A stretch of DNA of 64,000 nt, taken from positions 1-64,000 of the forward strand of contig CAMPDV010001255.1 of assembly GCA_946699065.1 (NCBI GenBank), written 5' to 3'. This DNA is from Loxodes magnus (taxonomy: Eukaryota; Ciliophora; Karyorelictea; Loxodida; Loxodidae). A program made the translations under genes and the position numbers. The notes beneath the pieces are model-generated. The model saw only the letters and a list, made by a program, of their open reading frames with translations, ran no database searches and was not told where the DNA came from. Shown one piece after another: positions 10,496 through 23,449 of the stretch; positions within the stretch are counted from its first letter, which is position 1, and every line of letters starts with the position of its first letter.

Positions 10496-13400
10496 ATGAG
10501 GCTATCCCTTTAATCCTTTCTCTTTATAATCGCTATCTTTACCTTCTTTCCTGCTTTAAAAGCATAAGATTACTAAGTGTATGTCACTACACCTGAGATA
10601 TTCTAAGAGTTAAGAGTTTCTAAATAAACTGGAACTAAAGAATATCCTTTTACTGATTTATCAGCTGCTATTTACTACTCAAAGGAAAATCAATCAGTAT
10701 AAATTTGGCTATCTCCTCATAATCATAAACTAGACTGCTTAAATTAAGTTTATGATACAGATTCCTGTGATATTCTAAGAGGCGGATCTAATTGATAAGG
10801 TTCTAAAACTATTACAATATAAGCATATTAAGAGTGTGGAGATGATTAAGATTCAGTGATGTGTTACAAGAAGAATGATACAGCAGTAATATTAGTTTAA
10901 TATCCTGGTCTGGTTATAAGTCTATAGAAAGATACGCTCATAATGAAAAATCTTATTATTTCAGGAGAATAAATAATCTTCCTTGATTCGAATGCATAAT
11001 ATATTTAGAGCTAATTTCTTTATAGTAGCTTCATTTTAATGAACTAGTCCAGCCTAACCATTTACCATACAATTTTAAAAGACTTTGTAGTAGATTCTTA
11101 GATTTAAGAGGAAGATTAAGACTAAGCTGAAGAAGAAGAATCAGAATATAATAAAATATAAGAAGCTAGACATTTTATGTAGACAATAAATTCGAATTTA
11201 ACAATATTAAATAGCTAATTATCAGGCATTTAAGGAAATACTCTTTTTAGCAGTTAAAGTTGTTTGATAATAAGAAATTCAGTCTTTTAGAAAAGTAAGT
11301 CGAAGCAAAGCATGCTTTATTACTATAGTTCGTCTTTAATGCTATCAAACTCGTCATTTGTGGAAAATATCTGTGATTATGGAGTTTTATATTCTGAAGT
11401 TTCTAACTAATCGTTTGCTGAAGGCTTTTTCAAAAATAATTCCGCGCTTAAAAGTGGAGGAGCTGTTTATGCAAAAAAAACAAGAATTACCATATAAAAT
11501 TGTCAGTTTATTGGAAATTTAGCACTTGATGGAGGTGCAATTTATTTAGAGGATTCAATATGTGAGACTATAGAAAACAGCTAGTTTATTTAAAACGGAT
11601 ATGCTGAGAGTGGAGGAGCGATTTATTTTAAAAAAGTGAGAATAAATTTAATCAAAAATACTTAGTTTAAGAAGAATAACGCTGATTGGGGTGCTTCTAT
11701 TTATAGTGACTCTACAAATATAAGTTTAGTTTAAGATAGCTAATTTGAGGAAAATATGAGTTAATTTGGAGATTTTTTCTTATATAAATCACAAATTTAA
11801 TACGTTCAAAATATACTAGTTAAGGGAATTTAAATTTTCTCGTATGGAGGTTTTATGCATTTCCATTAATCTTCAGCTGATTATATCGATAACAGATATT
11901 TTTATGATAATAAGGCTTAATAAAATGGAGGAGTTCTATATTTTATTAAGAGTAATATAAGTATAGCAATAGAAAATAACACTTTTTATAATAATAGTGC
12001 TAAAGCAAATAACGGAGGTTGCATTTATATGGAATAATCAAAAGTAAATTTAATTTAAAATAATAAATTTGAACTAAATAAAGCTTAAAATGGAAGTGCT
12101 ATTTATAGTAAAGAGTAGTCAATTATTTATTTAATATTCAACTGCTCTTTTATAAGCAACAGTGCATAATAAGTAGGAGGTGCTATTTTTATATCTTAAG
12201 AGTCTAAGATTACTAATATCTCTAATAATCTAGTTTTTAGAAACTAAGGAATAGGTTAGCAATCAAAGGGAGGATTCTTGGCAACATAGAATTCAGAAAT
12301 CACACTAATAGAAAGGAACATCTTTTCTGAAAATAATGCTAAATAGCAAGGAGGAGTATTTTACTTTATGGAGAAGTCAAAAATAGAAACAATAGAAAAT
12401 AACTAGTTTATTAATAATGAAGCTAATAATGGAGGCTCCTTTTACATTGATGATTCATAAATCAATCTAATCTAAAGCAATCAATTTGGTTAAAATAAAG
12501 CTTACAATAGTGGAGGAGCTTTATTTTCTGGCTATTAAGCTGCTATATAAGAAATAAAAAATTGTTAATTTGATAATAATATAGCATAACAAAGAGGTGG
12601 AGCAATTACTTTGGAATCTTCTTTTGTAAGTAGAATAGTAAAATATTAGTGCATAGAGTAATAAAGCTAGCTCTGGTAAAGGTGGGTTTATATATTCACT
12701 AGATTCACAAATTTAGACAATAGAAGATAGTAATTATATCAATAATGAAGCATAGAAAGGAGGAGTCTTCTACTTTGAAAACTAAATGAACTAATATTTA
12801 ACGAAAATAGTAAATAGTTCATTCAATCATAATATAGCTTAGCAAGGAAGTGTTGGCTATTTTAAAACTTTGTCTTTAGAAATTTAAAAAATAGAAATTA
12901 AACATAACAAAGCAACTCAATCAGGGGGTCTGTTTATAGAATAAAGCAACGCTAATATTTTAGAAATTTAAGTATTCAATAATACAGCAGTCAAAGGAGC
13001 TTTCATTTATGCTATAAATTCCAAAATGGATTTACAAAATATTCAAAGTAATAAAAATTATGCTTAAGACAGTGGAGGCTTAATTTACTAAGAAGCTAGC
13101 ATTCTATCAATATCATACTTAAAAATATGAGAAAGCTATGCTAAATAGGGTTCTTGTCTTTTTTTGTCAGGTGGAGATTCAGTAGACATAAAATGAAGTG
13201 ATTTTGAAGATAATGAAGCTTATGATAGTGGAGTAATAATATTTGGAACTTCATCTAATATAAAGATTTAATAGAGTAAGATAAAAGCTAACTTAGCTAA
13301 AGCTGGTAACTTATTCTATTTATTTCAATCATCTTTATAATTATTCGATACTTAAGTCATTCAAAACTAAGCTAAGAAATCTATTTTTTACTTAAGCTCT

Positions 13401-16400
13401 TCCAATCTTAATCTAACATCCGTTATTTTGCTAAATAACAATGCTTCTTTAGGAAGTTTAATAGAAGTATTGGTAGGTGATAGTTCATAAATAAATAGAT
13501 GCATTATTTAGAATAATTCAGTAAGCTCAGTGATTTAAATAGTAGAGCTTAATTTAATGGCTATAAACAAAACAGATTTTAGGAATAATAAAATAAACTA
13601 ATGACTAATAGAAGCTAAAGATTCACAAATACAAATATAAGAAAGTTCCTTTATAATAAACTAAGTAGATAACGGAGGTTTAATTGAAATCACTAATAAG
13701 ATCCTTAAATTAGTTACCGTTATCTTATTATAAAACTAAATAAGAGAAGGCTCTTTAATTTCTCTTAAGAACTCTTAAGCTTACTTTTAAAACTCTACCT
13801 TTTAAGCAAACACTGCAACTAGAGGAACCTCAATTTAATCCTAGCTTTCTACTTATTAAATAATTGAATGCCAATTTTTAAATAATGAAGCTTATAAGCA
13901 AGGAGGAGTAATAGAAGCTAACTAAGACTAGATTTAAATAAGCAAATGTTAGTTCATTGAAAATAAAGCTAAGAATGGAGCAGTCTTTTAATTTACTTAA
14001 GTATAAGCTACTATACAATAAATTAACGGAAGCTATAATAAAGCAGAAATAGGAGGATTTCTTAAGGCAGACTAATCAAACATACAGTTTATTTAATCAA
14101 ATCTAAGTAACAATTAAGCTAACTAAGGAGGTGTGTTTTTCATTTAACAATCTACTTTAATTTTGTAAGAAGTAATTTGTTAATAAAATCAAGCTAAAGA
14201 TAAAGGAGGAGTTGGCTACATAATTGAAGATAATTTATTCAGAATGGAAAACTCAAATATTACTTAGAATAGCGCACTGGATGGAGCCTTCTTATTCGCT
14301 TAAAATTCTCAATTCATAATAATAAACTCAGAAGTTAGTAACAATACAGCTTATTCTATAGGAATTATTAATTTATGAGTTTCAAGCTTATAATAACCAA
14401 GCTAGCTAGAATAAGTAAGAATAAGTGATAATGATGGATATTCATCTATAGTATTTGTGTATTAAAGTTAGCTAAATATAAATAGGATAGTAGTAAGTAA
14501 AAATAAAGGACTTAAATAGACTTCAGGTATTTTAGGGTAATACTCGAAAATAAGTATAAATGGATCTACTTTTGAAGATCAAAAGGGATACACTGGAGCG
14601 TTTATTTATAGTGACCTTTATTCTGAAATAGAAATAAATAATAGTTGGTTTAGAAATGGAGAAGGAGAATATGAAGGAGGAGCAATTTATGTAAGATAAA
14701 GTTAGTTAAGTATGAATTAGGTTAGGTTTGAGAATATGAGAGGAGGTAAAGGAGGAGTAATTTATGGGTTTGAATCAAATATGAGTCTGGAGAAAATAGA
14801 TTTTGTTAATAGTACTTCTAGTTATGGAGCAGTAGTTTATGCATAAAAAAGTAGTAAATTATGAATTGAAGATAGTAGAATTGAAGACTTCTAAGATACT
14901 GGTTTAGTTATAGAAGAAAGTGAATTAAATTTAAGTGACGTAAAGTTTGAGAGAGGAGTAAGTAATAATAGTTATGGGTCTGCTATTTATGCATTGAATT
15001 CTTAGATGAATATGAGTAACTGTATTTGTTAAAATTAGAGATCAGTATAAGGTTCTTGTTTTGCTATAGTGAATGATGATCTGAAATATAATTACTTAAT
15101 TAAGAATAATATCTTTTAAGATTGTATAGCAACTGAACATGGAGGAGTTGGTTACTGCTTGAATGGTAATATAACTTTTAAGTAAAATGTATTTTAGAAT
15201 AATAAAATAGATGGTTAGAAGTAATTTGCTTCTAAAGGTGGAGCATTAAGATTAGTATGTGATAAGAAATAAATTTGTAACTATACATTACAAAATAATT
15301 CCTTTATCCATAATTCTGTTACTACTAATGTAGGGGAAGGAGGAGCTATTTCTTTTCAAGCTACTCTTCCTACTTTTATACCCCATCTCAATACCTCTTC
15401 CATATGCACGCTATTTATCAATAATTCTGCTTATTATGGAAATCATTTAGCTGCCTTTGGCTACCAATTAAGTAATACCTATATCTCTGATGTATTGGCT
15501 CATTGCTAATAGAATAAGTCTGAAAGATAATTAATAGACTAGTTACCTGGATTTCCTATAGAAGAAAGAAAACTATTCATTACTGATGTTTATGGTTAGC
15601 TAATCAAAAATGATAATAGCTCAATTATTTAAATAGAATCAGTAGATTCAAATTAAGTTACATTTGTTGGTAAAACAAGAATATAAGCAGAAATGGGAAT
15701 TTTTAGCATAAGAGATATAACAATATATGGAAAACCTGATAGCTATATAAGCTTAAAACTATAAACAAATGCAATAGATAAGAATAATTTACCTTAAGAT
15801 AAAAGCATAACAGATTAATAATAAGTTACCATATATCTAAAAAACTGTCTTATTGGATAGATTTTAGTAAATGGTCGTTAATGTTAAAATTGTTTCTTTG
15901 GATAATATTCTTTGAATTCATAGGAAAATTCCTGTAAAAAATGCTTTAATGGAGCAAAATGTTATGGGAGTAATCTAATTATGCCTAATGAAGGTTTTTG
16001 AAGAGCAAATTTTACTGATGAAAGAGTACATAAATGTCCTAACGCTAAAGCTTGCTTAGGAAGTTCTATTAGTTAAATACAAGTAACAAGCTATCTCTAA
16101 GCTACAGATATAAGTAAAAGAGATTAAATATTAAAAAATATAAATTGGTAAGGTAACTGCGCTGAAGGACATAAAGGGCCTTTATGTGATTTATGCGAAG
16201 AAGGTTGAAGTAAAAACGGTTTAAACACTTGTAAAAAATGCTAAAAAGATCAAAGTGTTATAATTTTTGGATTATGTATCATAATGATATTTATATTCTT
16301 CATTATTTATATAGTGAAGTCTACTTTATAGTCTGCTAGGAAATAGGATAAATACTATGGAGTTTATTTCAAAATTTTTTCTAACTATATGTAATTTTCA

Positions 16401-19400
16401 GCTTTAATGTAGAATTTTAAATTTAGTTGGCCAGATATTTTTAGTAAACTGTTTATATTAAATTAGGGTTATATATCAGCAACATCTAGCATCATTAAGT
16501 TTGATTGCTTTTATTAATAAGGAGAGTTGAAGTATTATGATTAAGTAACAAGTAAGATCTCACTTCCCTTTATAATATTGATTATTACTTTTATGTTTGT
16601 TTGAATAAAATCATTAATAACTCGAAAACCTTTTAATAAGCCTATCTTAATAACAGTAATGAGTGTTTCCTTTTTTCAAATATATACAGGCTTAATATTA
16701 ACTATATAAAGCGCTTTTAGTTGCTACAATATTTCTAATGAAGTTTATATTTTGAATGCTTATACAGAAATAGTATGTTGAAAAGGAAATCATCTTATAT
16801 ATATCCTAACATTCGCTTTACCAGCATTAATATTATATGGAATAATTATACCACTCATAATCATCCTTTATTTACACAAGAATCGAAAGATGATTTGTTC
16901 ATATAAAATTAAAGCTTAATTAGGATTCCTAACAATTGGATATAAAGAAGAGTTTTACTACTGAGAATTTGTAAAAATATACTAGAAGTTTATAATTTCA
17001 TCAGTTTTCATCTTTCTGTAAAACGCTAATATAATATTCTAATTCTGATGTCTAGTTTCTGTTGTAATTTTTTTCATAATGCTTTAGCTAAAGTGTCAGC
17101 CATATATTACATATGAGCTAAATTAGATGGAAAAGTATTACTTATTCATAGCTATTTTTATACTTTATATAGGTATTTATTTTGAATCAGGAGAACGCTA
17201 TAAAGTTATAGATATATTAGTATTTTGTATGCTAGTAATGACTAACCTCTTTTTCCTAGTTAATCTAAGCTACTACTTATTAACTGAATTCAGCTTTTAA
17301 ATTCTTAGGAAATCACTTAAATGGTTCTTCCTCCTTGGCTTCTTCTAACATAAGACTAAGATATTTGATATTATTGAAAATCTGGAAAATGTAAAAAATA
17401 CAAAGAAATAAGCTAAAAGTAAGGAAAATAAAACCTAAATTATTTAACCAGATTATTTATTATAGGACTAGCAATAATAATTGAAACTATAAGGCTGAAA
17501 AAAGTAAAAAAGCAAACGCTTATACCAACCATTTGATAGTTAAGAGGAAGTAGAATTTCTTAGTTATATAGAGCAAAGATTAATATCTGATTATAGTTTA
17601 GTCTAACTTTATTTATAGACTGTAAGGAATAAATATAATACTATAGATAATTACTGAAATGAAAGGATTCAAATGTTCTTTTCAGAATAATAGGAATAAG
17701 AAACAAATCTTGAGAGCAACTAAGAGGAAGAAAAAATTTAGAACCAGAACTAGAATTAGTACTAAGATATATTAGCACACTAAGAAAAAGGAAACAATTA
17801 TTTAAAAAGCTAATATTAGAATAAATAAAAAAATCTAAATTATTTTAATCTAAGGGTAATAGCAGAAGAAACTGAAGAGCAAGCAAAAGATAGTAATTAA
17901 TCTTTTAAGTGATAATAGGAAGATCAAGATTAAATATCTAATATTTCAGAAGTTTTTAATTCAAGTAAAAAAATTGAATTAGATAAAAAATTAAAATAAA
18001 CTAATAAAAATTAAGAATAAGAGCATCATCTATCATTAGAAATAACTAAGGATGAATAGAATTTTTATGATTAAAGTGAATAATTTTAAGAAAACTTTTT
18101 AAAAGAGGCTAATTGAGGACTATTTGTTCAAGTTTAATAGAAACATCAAAACACTTTAATTAGTTTAAAATTATTAATAATATTAAGATAAATAGAAGGA
18201 TATGATAAATCATATCAATATATCTTTAAATTTATATATAAATCACTCTTAATAGCATAATTAAAAAATCAGAAATACTTAAAATTCATAAGAGCTTAAA
18301 TTCTTAAGCTTCTCTTATAATACTATTATCTATAATTTTATAAAAATAAAGAAAATCTATTAATTTAATATTTTATCCTTTAATCACTAATTAAAGAAAT
18401 TTTAGTCTAAAAAATCAGAAATAGCTTATTTTAGGTCTATATGTATTTAGAAATTTAAGTTAAAGATAAGTTGCTCAATATTAATTACCAAGACCAAATT
18501 TAAAAATGTGTAATTTTGACTTAAAGTTAGAGAAGAGAAAATGACAATAAATGATTAAACTTAATTTATTCTAAAAATATATAAAATCTAAGATTTATTA
18601 ACTAATATAAAAATATCTAATACAATTGTATAGCTTTATTATTTCTTTATATAAGTACTTTTCAAGTTTATTTTTATATTAAACAACTATTTAATTTCAT
18701 TTTTATAGTAAATAGGTATTGGTTTATTCTTCAATTTAATATGATATACTTAGTTAATAATTTAAATCATTTATATACTTATCAGTCTTTAAAGGTTTGG
18801 TTCTTAGTTATATTTAAGCATGCTGTAGTTTTATTAAATAGTCTTTTGTTTGCTAGCTTCTAGTTAGTATCTAATTATGTAATAATAGATAACTTTATTT
18901 TAATTTTCCATATTAGTGGATAGTAAATTTCTTCCTGTTTAAGTTAATTACCTTACTTCTGCAACAATCTAAAGAGATAATTTCTCCATCACATTGTTTA
19001 TACTTAAGTTTATCATATTTTAAATGCAAACTGCTAGTAAAATGAAATACTAATAAAAATCTAAAAGCATACCTTTTATAATTTAAGAGAGTATAAATAA
19101 AATATGGTATTATATTAAATGCTTAATAGCTAAAGCTTATCCAGCATAATCCAAGTAATTCCTGATAATTTATTAACCATAATCTGAAAATTAATAAGCA
19201 AATAACTAAAGTATAACTATATTTCCTTTATAAATCATTATACTACTATCTATATACATTATTAACTAGATACTGAATAATTAGTTACATATCTTTTGTC
19301 TTTGCAAATACAAATATAACAAATAAAATCTCTAATGTAAGTGATAATAAATTATCCTTATTATTTAGACTAATTATCATATAAGCATGCTTTATAATAT

Positions 19401-20195
19401 TATCTTACAATATTTTCATTAAATACACTTACTCTTATACCAATATCATTATTAGAAGGCTATGAAGTCATTCAAAGTCTTAAATATTCTCATTATGCTT
19501 TTAAACATTCTGCTATATAATTTTAATACTCAACTTTATTATAATTTAGTCAAAAGTTTTATTACTAAAATCTAATTTAAAGCATTAGCAAATAAGTTAA
19601 TCATTCTTATACTCCTAAGTTAGAGTAAAAGGTTTCTTAAAGAAGTTTTCTATATTTTAGTCAATTATTTCTTATATTAACTTGCTACTATTTTGCTTAT
19701 AGAATTATTTATAGCAAAGCCTTTCATGTATTTGAAGCTTGTATCACATTAAAATAATTTATAATAAGAGAAAACTATCTTTAATATATTTTTTTCTGAG
19801 TCTTTTGTTTAAGGTAATGATTATACAAACCTTTTACAATATTTTATTATATTTAGTTGGACTATAAACATAAATCTCATCCAAATTATTTAAATGTCTT
19901 AATTCCAATTAATAGATATAACTACTTACTACGAAAAGAGAATAAAACATCCGCTTATAAATAATAGAAAGAAAAGTATTTTAGATATAAGTTAGAATGT
20001 TATTTGCAGGAATAATGCAAGATTAAATTATTCATAGACTAAACTTTAGATTTGAAGAATATGTTAGTACTACATTTATTAATAATAAAGTAATAATTAT
20101 AAGCAATAGAAGGAGACTTAAAGCAAGAGATTAAATTAAAAAACCTAGCTATTAATTATTTTGGATATAATTATATATAATACAAATTATAATGA
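10496..20195 (+). CDS. giant Pmp-repeat beta-helix / 7TM surface protein (copy 1, one frameshift)
   Basis: ATG 10496 starts a signal peptide (MRLSLQSFLFIIAIFTFFPA). Residues of about 290-1650 carry many repeats of roughly 20-40 residues with the two motifs of chlamydial Pmp repeats, FxxN and GGA[ILV] (for example FIGNLALDGGAIYLEDS, FINNEANNGGSFYIDDS), expected to form a right-handed beta-helix outside the cell. A Cys-rich stretch (CxxC pairs, about 15890-16250) follows, then seven membrane helices (about 16256-17285). The C-terminus is a cytoplasmic region of roughly 950 residues, first charged and Gln-rich, then hydrophobic-helical, ending YIQYKLQ at TGA 20193-20195. One extra A at 12640-12643, seen by comparison with copy 2, shifts the frame; the total length is consistent with that single change. 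The role is unknown: a receptor-like or adhesive surface protein is inferred. Tail boundary and stop are less certain than the N-terminal two thirds. Confidence 0.75.
14484..15601 (+). repeat. identical tract shared with 31224-32341
   Basis: By eye this 1.1 kb stretch of copy 1 is identical to 31224-32341 of copy 2 at a constant offset of 16740. The sequence before it is about 95% alike, while the sequence after it is only moderately similar. It encodes the last beta-helix repeats. The sharp edges point to gene conversion. Confidence 0.85.
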
Positions 20196-20379
20196 AGAAT
20201 TCTCTTTTAATCTAATTAAAATAATAATAAGCATATTTATTTATATCTTCTATAATTTATTCTCAGAACTCAGTTTCTTTTAAAATAAAGATAAAGATAG
20301 TATAATTAAGTCAGTTATAAACATAATTAATTCTAATGTATATTTAAAAAAATGATCTAAACTTAGAAAAGTAGAATAT
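20196..20379. other. short spacer after copy 1
   Basis: AT-rich sequence between the end of copy 1 and the inverted fragment. No gene or conserved element was seen. Unlike copy 2, copy 1 is not followed by a tRNA-Gly. Confidence 0.3.
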
Positions 20380-21009
20380 TATTACTTATTTTGCTTCTCT
20401 TAATTCAAACTTTGTATAAAATACAATTCTTTTAAACTTTTCATTCCATTTACTTAACTTATCATATTCAAATAACTTTTTTTTAATTTTCTTAGCTTCT
20501 CGTTAAAATCTATATGAGATATTTGAGTTGTCGTTTAATTAAATTTCTGTGGCTTTTTTAATAAAAACATCTTTCTATAGACTTACTTATAGGTCAGGAT
20601 ATTAAACTAATATTACTATATTATCATTCTTGTAATAATAGCGCATCACTGATTTTAATCATATCCGCGCTCTTAATATTGTTTATAATTCAATTGTTTT
20701 AGAACCTGATCAATTAGCTCCGTTTCTCATAATATCACAGGACTCTTTATCGTAAACTTAATTTAAGCAGTCTAGTTTATGATTATGAGGAGATAGGCAA
20801 ATTTAAACTGATTGATTTTCCTATGAGTAGTAAATAGCAGCTGATAAATCAGTAAAAGGATATTCTTTAGTTCCAGTTTATTTAGAAATATTTAACTCTT
20901 AGAATATTTCAGGTGTAGTGACATATATTTAAGAGTCTTATTCTTTTGGAGTAGGAAAGAAGGAAAAGATAGTGTTAATAAAGAAAAAGGATTAAAGGGA
21001 TAGCCTCAT
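20380..21009 (-). pseudogene. inverted N-terminal fragment of the giant-gene family
   Basis: On the minus strand from 21009 the translation repeats the start of copies 1 and 2: signal peptide MRLSLQSFFF, then YVTTPEIFQEL, GTKEYPFTDLSAAIYYS, LSPHNHKLDCLNQVYD and CDI.R.GANW. Similarity holds for about 150 codons to near 20540, then stops; the remaining sequence is unrelated. The 5' flank up to about 21040 also matches the flanks of copies 1 and 2. It is a truncated, inverted duplicate lying head-to-head with the tubulin relic at 21985. Confidence 0.85.
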
Positions 21010-21010
21010 T

Positions 21011-23000
21011 TTAAATGATAAGGGTATAAAATAAAAGAATTTAATTTTATTTAATAAATGAAAAACTTAAGTTACTTAGCCTTAAAAACCATATAAGCAT
21101 ATATTGTTTATTTGAGGCTTAGTATATATAAGTATATTAAATTTAATAATAATGTAAAATACTTTTTTAGTTTAAATTACATTTAAGTAGAATACAAATA
21201 ATAACAATACATATATAGAAAGAAAATATAAATAGAATGAAATAGTTTACTTTTATAAAACTTTGGAATATTTAAAGAAAATTAAATTATTTTATTAGAA
21301 ATATCTTTATAAGTTTAATCAAACTATGTTTACGTTTTTGGAACATAAAATGAATATATTAAACTTTATTTTTAGTTTTGACTGATTTAAAGATTTATTT
21401 AATTAATAAAAATTAAGCTAGATATTTAAAAACATGATATGCTCAATTGATTCCATAATTTCACCTTTTACAGTTTAATTCAAAATTTTAAGTTAGATAA
21501 GTTAAAATGAAAATATTTATAATTATTATAAAATGGCCTAGTCTATTATAATTTTTATAGTTCTTAGTTATAGATTTTTATCTAAGGATTATAGTAGAAA
21601 TTATAATATTATAAAACCAAAAAAATAGCTTATAAGCTTTGATTGTTAGCCTTTGAAATATATGAAAACAATTTTCAGTTAAATAAATATAATGATATAA
21701 GTATATTTTTTAATTGTAAGTATTGCTTGTTTACTATGAAGATAAATAATAAAGATATTATTTTATCCTTATTTATAGATATTTAGTTAGCTGCTTCATT
21801 CTTATATCTCATCTATTATGGCAAAACACATTCTTTTATAAATGTCTTTTCTTTTCAATTTAGCGTTACTATTATTTATATAATAACCTTTTTTCTATTT
21901 TTGCTTATTATTATTTCTTCTTTTAACTGTATTTTGCTATAGCTAAATTTAAATAATAATTTAAACTATATTAAGAGAAATAATAGAAGTCAACCTGGGT
22001 TAGAGTGGAAATTAAACAATAATTTATAAAAAAAATAAAAAGTTGAGCTTTAAATTGATTCTAACTGTATTTATCAGAAATTTCTTATTTATAAATTTAA
22101 AGAAAAAAACTTAATTTAGTGAAAATAAAGAATGAAGATATTCCTTATAGTTATACATTAATAACTATATTAATTATTAAATTAACACAGATAGTTGATT
22201 GGAGCCTAAAGAAGAACAATAAGAAAGCACAAGAAAAAACGGGGAAAAGTTGGAAGATGGAAAGAACAATGCTTGAACTTTTAAATATAATTAAAATGAA
22301 TTATCTGATTTATATCAGGAACTTCATTTCATTAACATTTTTATTAAAGTGATTTCTTCTAATTATTAAATTAGAATTTTTCCCTCTAAGTCAAATCTCA
22401 AATCTGATAACTTTAAATTTTATAATCAAGTTCTGGTAAAAATAAAGCTAGGAAATATATACGAAGATTCTGAACTAATAGGTTATTTTTAAATATTGAA
22501 AGATAATAAATTGAAAGATGTGATAATAAAGAGTCTTAAATATCCCATTCTTTGTAGATAGAACAAGTTTCATAATGGTAACTATTATAATTTCTAAAAT
22601 AAGAGAAATAATTCCAGATAAAGGAATTTAAATATTTTTAGATATTTCTCCAAAAGCATGAGATATTGTTGTAAAACCTTACAATGCAACTTTGAGGCCA
22701 TATAAAATAATAGAGAACTAATAAAATTTATGGGCTTATAATAATGAAGCTTTGTATGATATAATTGTAAGAGTTTAAACTGAAAAATCAGACATACGGA
22801 TATTAAAGTCAGGTAGTACTATAATTATTAAGTAGAAGGAAATTTTAACTAGATTGCATGAATGAAGACTTACTGATTATTTAATTAAACTTCCAAAATA
22901 AAATGTAATATGATAAGTTTTATTCTTTACTTACTCTTAGAAATGTAACAACTTCCAATCCACAAAATGAAATAATTAAATATTTGATGGACTCGATTTG
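21011..23000 (+). repeat. segmental duplication, also at 53250-54540
   Basis: From the flank next to the inverted fragment through the tubulin relic, this block closely matches 53250-54540. The second copy lacks about 500 bp (21484-21985 here) and part of the relic. The roughly 440-bp segment in front of the tubulin relic (21040-21480) is the best conserved part. Confidence 0.85.
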
Positions 23001-23340
23001 TCTTAAAATGGATGGTATTTAGTAGTAGTAAGATTTAGAGAAAAACAAAAGAGTAAGAAATAATCGAGAAAATATGAAATAATCAGAATAAAAAATGCAT
23101 TTAACAACATTAAATCCTAATTACTTTTGTGCTATTCCATTAAAGGCACTAAAATCGCATAAACTATAAAGGAAATAATTTTACCATTTAGAAGAAATTT
23201 TGAAGCAATTGGAGATTAATGTGTTCTAAGAAGAAAAATATTTTGCGCTGCTATTAAATACAACAAATGTGATTAACAAAGTTAACTAAAGCAGAATTAG
23301 ATAAGAATTTATTCCTATCAGAATATTAAAATAATAAGAA
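21985..23340 (+). pseudogene. decayed beta-tubulin relic
   Basis: Scattered but collinear similarity to beta-tubulin runs from the N-terminus (remnant of GNQIG near 22000, IDSNCIYQKFLIYKFKE for IDPTGTYHGDSDLQLERIN at about 22055) through IISKIREIIPDK (22580), VVKPYNATL, NNEALYDI (22740), a VRFREKQKSKK stretch and FRRNFEAIGDQ (about 23195), to the acidic tail. Frames change repeatedly and the catalytic GGGTGSG signature is gone. It is clearly non-functional. A closely related relic lies at 53720-54550, and the long ORF at 23450 follows. Confidence 0.8.
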
Positions 23341-23449
23341 TTTTTTAGGAAGAATAAAAGAGGGATTAAAATTAGCAAAGTTGAAGAAGCGAAGTTAAAG
23401 AATTATCATAAGTTAAAAATAAAGTTAAATAGCATAATTAAGCTTTTTA

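Noticed and set aside
22119-22352. 77-aa plus-strand ORF under the standard code
   Set aside because: It lies within the decayed beta-tubulin relic and has no independent support.
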